Positions 1 to 6,191 of a DNA stretch of 9,611 bases are shown one piece after another (position 1 is the stretch's first letter; every line of letters starts with the position of its first letter). The stretch is from NCBI GenBank assembly GCA_002780135.1, contig PEWA01000032.1:2838-12448 (forward strand), given 5' to 3'. A program made the position numbers and the translations under genes. This DNA is from Candidatus Shapirobacteria bacterium CG06_land_8_20_14_3_00_40_12. GTDB lineage: Bacteria > Patescibacteriota > Microgenomatia > UBA12405. The notes below the pieces were generated by a model, which ran no database searches, was not told the DNA's origin, and was given only the letters and a program-made list of their open reading frames with translations.

Positions 1-102
1 ATAGTGTTGATTTCTGATGGAGGTAAGGCAGGCCCTCAGAACCGAAGCACAGTTTAGAGTGGGAATAATAACGGAAATCGGGGGTTTAGATAAGTCCGGC
101 AT
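1..102 (-). CDS. Glycosyltransferase family 2, N-terminal fragment (runs off the window)
   Basis: Only the first 34 codons are present, starting at an ATG at 100-102, and the gene continues beyond base 1. The peptide begins MPDLSKPP and runs into ISVIIPTLNCASVLRACL, the first beta-strand and nucleotide-binding segment of a GT-A fold family 2 glycosyltransferase (hydrophobic strand, then P-T-x-N). Such enzymes transfer a sugar from a nucleotide-sugar donor at the cytoplasmic face of the membrane. The gene starts inside the end of the upstream radical SAM gene (17-base overlap), so it belongs to the same chain of genes. No Shine-Dalgarno sequence is visible before the ATG, so translation may depend on coupling to the gene before it. 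The family call is good for so short a piece. The sugar specificity cannot be read, because the metal-binding DxD and acceptor regions lie outside the window. Confidence 0.8.
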   Translation of the reverse strand, partial: MPDLSKPPISVIIPTLNCASVLRACLTSIRNQHY

Positions 103-1663
103 ATTTATGAACTTGGGTAAAAAGCCAATAATCGAAAGGTAGATTAAAGTATTTAAATTTCCAACGTAGTTTCACTAAAACCAGAGCGATTTTGTAACTG
201 AGGGAAAAAATATATTTAGCAAAGGGCGATGAAATTCGTTTCAGGAGAACCGGATAAGTATCCTGATCCATTAAACCAAAAATGTATTGGGTCAACATAG
301 CAGTTAGGCGGGCTTGATTTGGGGAAATCCAGAGTTGCCTTAAAATTGTTTTAAAAGCATCTTCCGGAGACATTAAATAGCTACTCCAACCCAAAAGAGT
401 TTTTGGGGCCTTATAACCCAGACTTAGGGCCCGTTTAAATAGCGGAGCACCGGGGTAAGGTAAGAAGACATAATAAGTATAACGATTTTGTCTACTTATT
501 TTTAATAAGAGGTCGATTAAGGAAAGGGTGCTTTTAAACTCTGAAGCGACGAAATTTTTGTTCTGAGCCGGATCTTTGGACCAGGGCAAACCAACCAGAA
601 ACGAATAAAGAATTTTAATTTTATATTTTTTGCAAAGACGGGTAAATTTTACGATATCGGCAACGTCTAGGTCCTTACTAATAAAATCAAGAGCTTCCTG
701 GTTTCCGCTTTCGGCGCCGGTAAGAATCATGGCACAGCCAGTCTTTTTCATCAAAGACCAGGTTTGGGGTTGATAAAGGCTCAATTGTTTGACCCGGCCG
801 TTGGCATTTCCCCAATTAAGTTTAAGTTTATGGCGATGGAGAAGCTGACAAAGAGTCTTGACTCTGGATTCATTAACAAAGAAATTACTATCGTAAACTG
901 CGATTGAATCGACCTGATATTTATTTTTAAGATTTTTCCATTCATTATAAATATGGACCGAATCCAAAGAAGTCCAAATTCCTTTATTGACAATCTTTTC
1001 GACACAAAAACCACAACGATGGGGACAACCATAACTACTGATATAGGGAATGGTTCTTTGGCCATATTCAGTGACAATTAAACATTTGTCCACGTCAACC
1101 AGATGATATGGAAGAGGAGGAAGAAGGTTTAAATTAACCGGTCCAGAATCAGGATTGTGATAAATTTTATTTTTTACCTTGTAAGTTAGTCCGGGAATAT
1201 TTTTTAGATTAGAATTTTTTTCAAGCGCGTGAACCAAGGAGGTAAAGGTGACATCCCCCTGACCACGGACAACAATATCGACATATTTGTTTTTTATTGT
1301 TTCCTGAGGAAGAATTGAAGGATGCCAGCCTCCCCAAACGATAGGAATCGTGGGATACTTTTTTTTGAAATGTTTGGCGATTTTAAGGCCATCAAATATC
1401 TGGAATCCGGTCATGGCAGAAATTCCCAGACAAAGAGACCCTTGACCCTGTTTTAGAATTTGTTTTTGAAAATCCTTTTGAAGAAATCGAGAATATATTT
1501 GGATATTGTAATTTTCAAGAGTTAGTTGTCGGCTGATAGCCAATAAGGCCAGGGGGACTCCACGCCAATTTCTTTCGTAAGGTAAGGGGGAGGGAAAAAA
1601 TAAGATGATTTTTGGTTTAAGTAGTGGGGAAGTCTTTGAGTTTTTGGACATACTTGATGGCAT
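86..1663 (-). CDS. B12-binding-domain radical SAM protein (uninterrupted paralogue)
   Basis: This is a 525-residue protein with the layout of cobalamin-dependent radical SAM enzymes. Residues about 16-150 look like a Rossmann-type B12-binding domain (start KPKIILFFPSPLPYE, then GGWHPSILP at 111-119 and RGQGD at 133-137). Residues about 200-420 form the radical SAM core. The [4Fe-4S] motif is CPHRCGFC with C213, C217 and C220 (bases 1004-1027). Later core elements are GAESG at 316-320, VGLPW at 357-361 and PYPGAPLF at 402-409. The tail (about 430-525) is rich in basic and hydrophobic residues and could be membrane-associated. The DxHxxG motif that gives the lower axial His is not visible, which is common in this superfamily. 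Typical reactions are methylation or rearrangement at unactivated carbons; the substrate is unknown, but the neighbours suggest a glycan or lipid. The start overlaps the intein-bearing paralogue by 47 bases. A second ATG at 1649-1651 (Met5) would shorten the overlap to 35. Neither has a clear ribosome binding site. Confidence 0.88.
   Translation of the reverse strand: MPSSMSKNSKTSPLLKPKIILFFPSPLPYERNWRGVPLALLAISRQLTLENYNIQIYSRFLQKDFQKQILKQGQGSLCLGISAMTGFQIFDGLKIAKHFKKKYPTIPIVWGGWHPSILPQETIKNKYVDIVVRGQGDVTFTSLVHALEKNSNLKNIPGLTYKVKNKIYHNPDSGPVNLNLLPPLPYHLVDVDKCLIVTEYGQRTIPYISSYGCPHRCGFCVEKIVNKGIWTSLDSVHIYNEWKNLKNKYQVDSIAVYDSNFFVNESRVKTLCQLLHRHKLKLNWGNANGRVKQLSLYQPQTWSLMKKTGCAMILTGAESGNQEALDFISKDLDVADIVKFTRLCKKYKIKILYSFLVGLPWSKDPAQNKNFVASEFKSTLSLIDLLLKISRQNRYTYYVFLPYPGAPLFKRALSLGYKAPKTLLGWSSYLMSPEDAFKTILRQLWISPNQARLTAMLTQYIFGLMDQDTYPVLLKRISSPFAKYIFSLSYKIALVLVKLRWKFKYFNLPFDYWLFTQVHKYAGLI
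1004..1027 (-). other. Radical SAM CX3CX2C cluster motif, uninterrupted
   Basis: These bases encode CPHRCGFC, residues 213-220 of the 525-residue radical SAM protein. The three cysteines have the classical CX3CX2C spacing that binds the [4Fe-4S] cluster and SAM. It is the natural comparison for the neighbouring gene, where the same motif has CX4CX2C spacing and is split by an intein. Confidence 0.9.
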
Positions 1664-4451
1664 AGGTAAGCAGAAATTTTAAATCATTTAAGTTTTTAAT
1701 GGAAGTAATTTTACGAAAAAGGAATTGTGGAGTTAATATTCCCTTAAATATGTTTTTAACCATCAATAGCTGGGTTTGTGAACTTAAGGGAGATTTCATT
1801 ACAGACTGGCGCATGTCGTATTTATCCCAATCAGTGGTTAACAACCAGCCCTTTTTCTGACATTCATTAAAAAGGGGCGTCCCCGGGTAGGGAATGATAA
1901 TGGTAGCCTGGAGGCTGTCGGCCAGACCATCCCTAATGAGAATTTTAGCTGATAATAGAGTTTTTTGGGCCATCTTTTCCGTTTCCCAAGGATAACCAAT
2001 CATGATGGTTAAGTGGGGTTGTAAACCGGCCTTTTTGGCCATTAAAAGTGACTTACGGGCGTCAGATACTTTGGTATTTTTATGAATGATAGATAAGGTG
2101 TCTTGGTTGGCGGATTCAAGGCCATAAAGAAGAAAGCGAAAACCGGACTTGGCCATTAAATTGTATTGCGATTGATCCAAAGCAGCGAATCTCATATTAC
2201 AGCCGAGGACTACTTTTTTGTTAAGTCCGGTACTAATCATTTGTTGACAAAAATCCTTTAACCATAATCCAATCGGAAAAGTACCACTGTCATCAAAAAT
2301 TTCTTTTATACCAAGGTTAGCCAGTGACTTTATCTCATTTATAACCCGGTTTACGGAATAGGTTCGGTAGGTACCGGCAGGGTGAGTGGTGGTCCAGGAA
2401 CAATTTTTTACAGACAAGTAGTTAGCGGTATATGAATGATCTTTTTCGACTGTTAAATTATAAACATAACCATTAAATTGTTCTTCGTTTATATTGACTA
2501 TGGGGACAAGTGCATAGTTATCTACTATTAGACCCTTTTTATTAGTTTTAATAGTATTGTCAAGAGACTCAATATTGGGAAAGACTTTTAAAATATCTTG
2601 TCTAAATAATGTGATTTTATATTTTGTTGCCACTTTTTTTACTTTGGATTGAATTACTTTGTAACTGGGTAGAACATCAAATCTTAACAACATTACAAAC
2701 ACTTGATCGGCAAGGTTCTTTGATGTTGTCTCCAGGATATACTCTATCCCGCCTCCTTTTGTTTTTCTTTTTAGGCGCAGATGACCATCTCCGGCGAAAA
2801 GTCCTTTAAGTAAATGTTGTTGTTTTTCTGTTGTAAGATATGCAAATTCCCCCGGTATTTTCTTTTGATAGCAGTTTTTACCAAACAGAGATTTGAAAAT
2901 TATACATATAATCGTAGAACCGACAGTTAATTGGCAAGTGTGGTTTTTAATATTGATTGTTTCAGATAAAATTATCTTGAATGTATTGAAGAAATATTGT
3001 TTCGTTTTACTTATTAATTCAGTTTCGTTTTGATTGTAGGTAAAACCAATAGTGGCAGAATTTGGTCTATTTTTGTGATAACTTATATGTCCTTCCGCAA
3101 GATATAATCCAGCGATAAACAAAAAATCGTTATCAATTGTAATTGAACTTGGTATTTTATGGTGGCCTCCAAAGAATGAAATTTCGTGAAGCTGATTATA
3201 TGATAGGTGGTTAACTGATCCGGCGAGCTTTCCTGATTTGATCAAGATTTTATATCGGTGAACCGTTTCTCTATCAACTTTAAGCAGTTTGCTAATTTCA
3301 CGCTCTGATTTTTTGAGACAACAAAGTCTAGTAATTTCATCTATCTTTTTAGTCGAAATCTTTTTAATTGTACTAAAGGAAGTTGGTTGTTTGGCAATAA
3401 TATCTTCGATTCGGATTTGAGTTATATTTTTAACTTTTCTATCTATAGGTATGGCAAGAAAATCTCCTATTTTTAGATCATTAACCTTACCAGTTCTAAT
3501 AGGAGATGGCGATTTAAGTAAAACCTTGGGTAAATAATAAACTTGGTGATTGGAGGTAATTTTTAAATCATACGGTAAATATAGAGTTGAAATTATTTTT
3601 ATTTTTTCTTTTATTTTTCTTTTATGCCAATCAGTTATCTTTTGATATTTTGATGCAGTTGTTAAAACATGATCCGGAATTTTGTTTTCAACAATAGTTT
3701 CTATTGTTTTCGTTCCTTCTTTTGTGAGGATCTCCGTATCTCCGGTAACACAAAAAGTGCATCTTCCCCACCAACAATCACGGGCGGACATGATGTAGGC
3801 ACCGGGAAGGTATTTAAAATTGGTGTTGTGGTGACCGTAGAGTTGCCAACAGGTCAGTCGTCTGTTGATAGTCGGTAAGTTGTCGAGCCGGTGATGAATA
3901 AGGGAGAAGGTACCGGTATTTAAAATCTTTTTGTTTTTTCGATAGTAGAAACCGGGTTCGAGTGGAGATTTTTTAGTCAGATGCTTAATCAGGGAGATCA
4001 TCATAAAGTCATAATCTCCGCCGGTAATAACGTAGTCGATGGGACAATGTTGAAATGATTCGAGAGGGAGGGCGGTAACGTGATCTCCCATTAAGACAAC
4101 AATAGAATCTTTTAAGTTTTTCTTAATATCTTTTATTATTTGCCAATGACGTTTAATAACCGGAGTTTTACTTTCAATAAAGATAATATTTGGTTTACGT
4201 TTTAATAATCTTTGAAGCCATTTTTGATAAGTGATTTTTTCGGCAATAGCATCATCCCAGTAAACTTTAAAACCCAATTTATCAAGGGCGGTAGCACCGG
4301 ATGCAGGAATTAGAGGTAAGATAACATTACCGGTATTAGTCCACTGAAATTGGCGATTTTGACCAAGAAAAGGTCTACCCTTGGGAGAATATAGCGGAGG
4401 ATATGAGACGGATATTTTAACCGTCGAGGTATTGGTTTTTGTTTTTATCAA
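1617..4451 (-). CDS. B12-binding-domain radical SAM protein containing an in-frame intein
   Basis: The 944-residue precursor would splice to a 494-residue enzyme. Residues about 10-165 resemble a B12-binding domain (VSYPPLYSPKGRPFLGQN near the start, GDHVTALP at 122-129, ITGGDYD at 142-148). The radical SAM motif begins with C226 and C231 in CWWGRCTF. The intein then occupies 234-683 and C684 resumes the host as CSWTTTHPAG. Later core elements are FDDSGTFP at 719-726, GLES at 777-780, IGYPWE at 818-823 and IPYPGTPLF at 853-861. The rejoined motif is CX4CX2C, one residue wider than the classical spacing. No DxHxxG is seen at the expected place, so cobalamin would bind without a protein His ligand. 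The reaction and substrate are unknown; modification of the glycan or lipid made by the adjacent transferases is inferred. The only plausible start is TTG at 4449-4451: an in-frame TAA lies 21 bases upstream, and the first internal Met (121) falls inside the B12 domain. The start lies 35 bases inside the preceding GT2 gene. No Shine-Dalgarno sequence is visible. Confidence 0.9.
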   Translation of the reverse strand: MIKTKTNTSTVKISVSYPPLYSPKGRPFLGQNRQFQWTNTGNVILPLIPASGATALDKLGFKVYWDDAIAEKITYQKWLQRLLKRKPNIIFIESKTPVIKRHWQIIKDIKKNLKDSIVVLMGDHVTALPLESFQHCPIDYVITGGDYDFMMISLIKHLTKKSPLEPGFYYRKNKKILNTGTFSLIHHRLDNLPTINRRLTCWQLYGHHNTNFKYLPGAYIMSARDCWWGRCTFCVTGDTEILTKEGTKTIETIVENKIPDHVLTTASKYQKITDWHKRKIKEKIKIISTLYLPYDLKITSNHQVYYLPKVLLKSPSPIRTGKVNDLKIGDFLAIPIDRKVKNITQIRIEDIIAKQPTSFSTIKKISTKKIDEITRLCCLKKSEREISKLLKVDRETVHRYKILIKSGKLAGSVNHLSYNQLHEISFFGGHHKIPSSITIDNDFLFIAGLYLAEGHISYHKNRPNSATIGFTYNQNETELISKTKQYFFNTFKIILSETINIKNHTCQLTVGSTIICIIFKSLFGKNCYQKKIPGEFAYLTTEKQQHLLKGLFAGDGHLRLKRKTKGGGIEYILETTSKNLADQVFVMLLRFDVLPSYKVIQSKVKKVATKYKITLFRQDILKVFPNIESLDNTIKTNKKGLIVDNYALVPIVNINEEQFNGYVYNLTVEKDHSYTANYLSVKNCSWTTTHPAGTYRTYSVNRVINEIKSLANLGIKEIFDDSGTFPIGLWLKDFCQQMISTGLNKKVVLGCNMRFAALDQSQYNLMAKSGFRFLLYGLESANQDTLSIIHKNTKVSDARKSLLMAKKAGLQPHLTIMIGYPWETEKMAQKTLLSAKILIRDGLADSLQATIIIPYPGTPLFNECQKKGWLLTTDWDKYDMRQSVMKSPLSSQTQLLMVKNIFKGILTPQFLFRKITSIKNLNDLKFLLTYAIKYVQKLKDFPTT
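2592..3134 (-). other. LAGLIDADG homing endonuclease domain of the intein
   Basis: The domain spans roughly residues 440-620 of the precursor. The first dodecapeptide is LFIAGLYLAEG (444-454, bases 3090-3122) with catalytic-position Glu453. The second is LLKGLFAGDG (547-556, bases 2784-2813) with Asp555. Both motifs keep the acidic residue that binds metal in this family, and the reading frame is unbroken, so the nuclease may still be active. In this family the enzyme cuts the intein-free allele of the same host gene and spreads the intein by homologous repair. The outer limits are approximate. There is no separate start codon context to suggest that it is made as a free protein. Confidence 0.88.
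3249..3317 (-). other. Helix-turn-helix-like segment inside the intein
   Basis: Residues 379-401 contain SEREISKLLKVDRETVHRYK, a pattern typical of a resolvase-like HTH: a first helix with alternating hydrophobic residues (EISKLL), a short turn (KVDR) and a recognition helix (ETVHRYK). It lies between splicing block B and the first LAGLIDADG motif. Extra DNA-binding modules are known in some large inteins, where they help the endonuclease bind its target. The call is by pattern only. Confidence 0.7.
3750..3776 (-). other. N-terminal splice junction within the CX4CX2C motif
   Basis: These bases encode CWWGRCTFC, residues 226-234. C226 and C231 are host cluster ligands. C234 is the first residue and splicing nucleophile of the intein. 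In the unspliced precursor C234 stands where the third cluster ligand belongs. After splicing, C684 (bases 2400-2402) takes that place and completes CX4CX2C. The second host cysteine, C231, is at extein position -3 relative to the intein. Confidence 0.93.
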
Positions 4452-5385
4452 TTTGATGAGCAGTAAATTTTAAAGCGGGAGTAAAAAAGCCAATTAGAAA
4501 TAAGATACCATAGTAAAGATGGGTAATTGGAATGGTAATAACGGCCAGAAATGATAGAAAGAAAGAATACTTAAGAGTAAGGAATATAAAAGTTAGGATA
4601 AGCAATAAAAGGTAAACGAAAAGTGGAATAAAAAAGAGACATGAGTGAAGAAAGATTAAAGAAAACAAATAGAGAAGAAAGAGAGAAGGCAAAAAATATC
4701 CAATTTTTAGACTTGTCTGGGGGTAAATTCGGGCAAAATTACCCCGATGAAGAGCGTAACGGGTGATTTGTTTCAAATGAGGGAGAAGAACTGATCGTCG
4801 GTGATGAAAAACAACGATTGATGGGTGATAATATATTTGTTTTTTTAGTTTATGAGTTAAATTAAGACAGAGGATGGTGTCTTCGCCAGGCCAGTGATGG
4901 GTGTCAAATCCATTTACTCTTAAAAAATCAGCTTTTTTGACTATCAGATTAACTGAAGGGTAATCGTTGACAAAGCGTGGCGAGGAAGAACAATTACGAT
5001 AGGTTCCGGCTCCCCCACTACCAAGAAATGAAGACCAAACCAGACCAGAGGCTTGTTGATAGAAATTGTCACTTTCGGGAGTGAGGCTTGGACCACAGAG
5101 GGCGGCAAGTTTCCGGTGGAGAGAAAATTGATGAAAGGCATTTTTTAACCAATCGGAATGAGGATAGGAGTCGTCGTCAAGAAAAGCTAAAAAACGACCA
5201 CGAGACATTTTAGCCCCCAAATTTCTTTTTAGGGCGGGGTTGGGAGAGCCGGATATTTTATCGGTAATAACAAGAACCTCGTATGATTTGAAGTTTTGAA
5301 TACGAAGGTGTTTTAAGGTTTCTTTTAAATAGAGAGTGGGGACACGGACCGGAATAATAACTGAAAATACTGGATTATGGATCAT
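4417..5385 (-). CDS. Glycosyltransferase family 2 with C-terminal membrane anchor
   Basis: The 322-residue protein has a GT-A catalytic domain at the N-terminus (about 5-215). It opens with FSVIIPVRVPTLYL. The metal and nucleotide-sugar motif is FLDDDSYP with D70-D72. The later acidic acceptor motif is WPGEDT (165-170), where E168 and D169 are in the position of the catalytic base. The C-terminal region (about 228-303) is strongly hydrophobic and should form about three membrane spans, so the enzyme probably works at the inner face of the membrane on a lipid-linked acceptor. Membrane-tailed family 2 enzymes commonly extend or initiate surface glycans; donor and acceptor cannot be read here. 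The ATG at 5383-5385 shares one base with the TAA of the previous gene (TAATG), a typical arrangement for translational coupling. The 3' end overlaps the intein-bearing radical SAM gene by 35 bases. No frameshift or missing catalytic residue is seen. Confidence 0.88.
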   Translation of the reverse strand: MIHNPVFSVIIPVRVPTLYLKETLKHLRIQNFKSYEVLVITDKISGSPNPALKRNLGAKMSRGRFLAFLDDDSYPHSDWLKNAFHQFSLHRKLAALCGPSLTPESDNFYQQASGLVWSSFLGSGGAGTYRNCSSSPRFVNDYPSVNLIVKKADFLRVNGFDTHHWPGEDTILCLNLTHKLKKQIYYHPSIVVFHHRRSVLLPHLKQITRYALHRGNFARIYPQTSLKIGYFLPSLFLLYLFSLIFLHSCLFFIPLFVYLLLLILTFIFLTLKYSFFLSFLAVITIPITHLYYGILFLIGFFTPALKFTAHQIDKNKNQYLDG

Positions 5386-6191
5386 TAGCGGCCAGTATTA
5401 ATTCTTAGGTCAAGGTCTGGATCATAGATCCAGTGGCGTTTATTACGATCGTCATAGTAATGAAGGAGACGTAAACGATAAAAAACGGCCAAAGCACCCA
5501 AAAGACTACTGAGAATAATTTTTAAACCAGTAGCGTGTGTCAGGCTGCTGAAACCATAATTTAATTTTATGGGGGCTTCAAAAATACGGGAAAAACCAAG
5601 ACGGTTGGAAACAGAGAGAAGTTCCAAGTCAATAGCGTAATTTTTTATTAAAAGACGGGGAAGAACCTTTTCCAGTACCGGACGGCGAAAAAGCTTTAAG
5701 CCGGCCTGCGTATCGTGAATATTTAGGTTTAATAGAAAACGGGAAATTAGATAAGCGCCAAAGGAAATGACTTTTCTTTCGAAGGGATAATTTATTAAGG
5801 AGGCAGGGTGACGCTTGGAACCGACAATAATATCGGCTTGATACCACTCCAAATGTTCCAAAATCAAAGATAGACCGTTGGGATCGATTTCCATACCGGC
5901 ATCAATAAAGGCGACATAATCCCCCCTAGATCTAGCCATGCCAAAACGAAGGGCATAACCTTTACCATGATTGTGTTTATAGCCAACGACTTTAAGTTTT
6001 TTTAAACGGAGTTTCTTGGCTTTGTTATACGAGCTGTCAACTTCAGTCCCATCAATAACAACAATGAGTTCATAGTCATATCTAATTCTTTCTAAGGTGT
6101 CGAATATAGAGTAGATATCCTGACGAATGGTGGTGGCCTGTTTATAGACAGGAATAATTACTGATAAAAAATGATCCTTATTTTTTAGCAT
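5385..6191 (-). CDS. DPM1/ALG5-like family 2 glycosyltransferase
   Basis: This 268-residue protein resembles polyprenyl-phosphate hexosyltransferases of the dolichyl-phosphate mannose/glucose synthase group. Visible motifs are LSVIIPVYKQ at 9-18, VIDGTEVDSS at 45-54, NHGKGYALRFGMA at 74-86, FIDAGMEIDP at 95-104 and DTQAGLKLFRRP at 160-171. The usual DxD is DAG (97-99) followed by M-E; I recall this variant in related enzymes, so it need not mean loss of activity. Unlike GtrB-type enzymes there is no pair of C-terminal membrane spans, only a weakly hydrophobic stretch at about 222-238, so the protein is probably peripheral. If the family role holds, it makes a polyprenyl-phosphate sugar, which could be the donor for the PMT/ArnT-like transferase at 7980-9533. 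The start ATG at 6189-6191 lies 14 bases inside the previous gene, with no Shine-Dalgarno sequence. Confidence 0.85.
   Translation of the reverse strand: MLKNKDHFLSVIIPVYKQATTIRQDIYSIFDTLERIRYDYELIVVIDGTEVDSSYNKAKKLRLKKLKVVGYKHNHGKGYALRFGMARSRGDYVAFIDAGMEIDPNGLSLILEHLEWYQADIIVGSKRHPASLINYPFERKVISFGAYLISRFLLNLNIHDTQAGLKLFRRPVLEKVLPRLLIKNYAIDLELLSVSNRLGFSRIFEAPIKLNYGFSSLTHATGLKIILSSLLGALAVFYRLRLLHYYDDRNKRHWIYDPDLDLRINTGR

Larger units (their letters stand above)
2403..3752 (-). mobile_element. Intein with HTH and LAGLIDADG endonuclease, inserted at the third Fe-S cysteine
   Basis: A 450-residue intein covers residues 234-683 of the radical SAM precursor. Block A is CVTGDTEIL with Cys1 = C234. 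Block B holds T-x-x-H as TSNH (299-302), the pair that helps activate the N-terminal thioester. Block F is VYNLTVEKDHSYTAN (663-677) with its His at 672. Block G ends SVKN, with the terminal Asn at 683 followed by Cys+1 (C684). Between the splicing halves lie a helix-turn-helix-like stretch (about 379-401) and an endonuclease domain with two LAGLIDADG motifs. The insert is in frame, and removing it restores the cysteine motif exactly. The penultimate residue is Lys682, not the usual His, and the block F position often held by Asp is Asn665. Hand counts of GC give 12, 15 and 13 of 60 for blocks starting at 2941, 3541 and 3601, and 27 to 32 of 60 for host blocks starting at 1861, 2101 and 3841. 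Parts of the host are equally AT-rich, so composition only weakly supports foreign origin. Confidence 0.95.

Noticed and set aside
86..1663. Possible second intein in the neighbouring radical SAM gene
   Set aside because: Its CPHRCGFC motif is continuous, its length is ordinary for the family, and no splicing blocks are seen.
2624..2809. Plus-strand open frame of 61 codons antisense to the intein
   Set aside because: No recognisable protein pattern and no ribosome binding site. It is fully explained as the complement of the intein reading frame.
2403..3752. Free-standing homing endonuclease gene or group I intron instead of an intein
   Set aside because: The frame is continuous with the host on both sides, splicing blocks A, B, F and G are present, and removal at protein level restores the cysteine motif exactly. 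No separate start is seen.
3669..3878. Plus-strand open frame across the N-terminal intein junction
   Set aside because: It overlaps clearly coding intein and radical SAM sequence and has no recognisable pattern.
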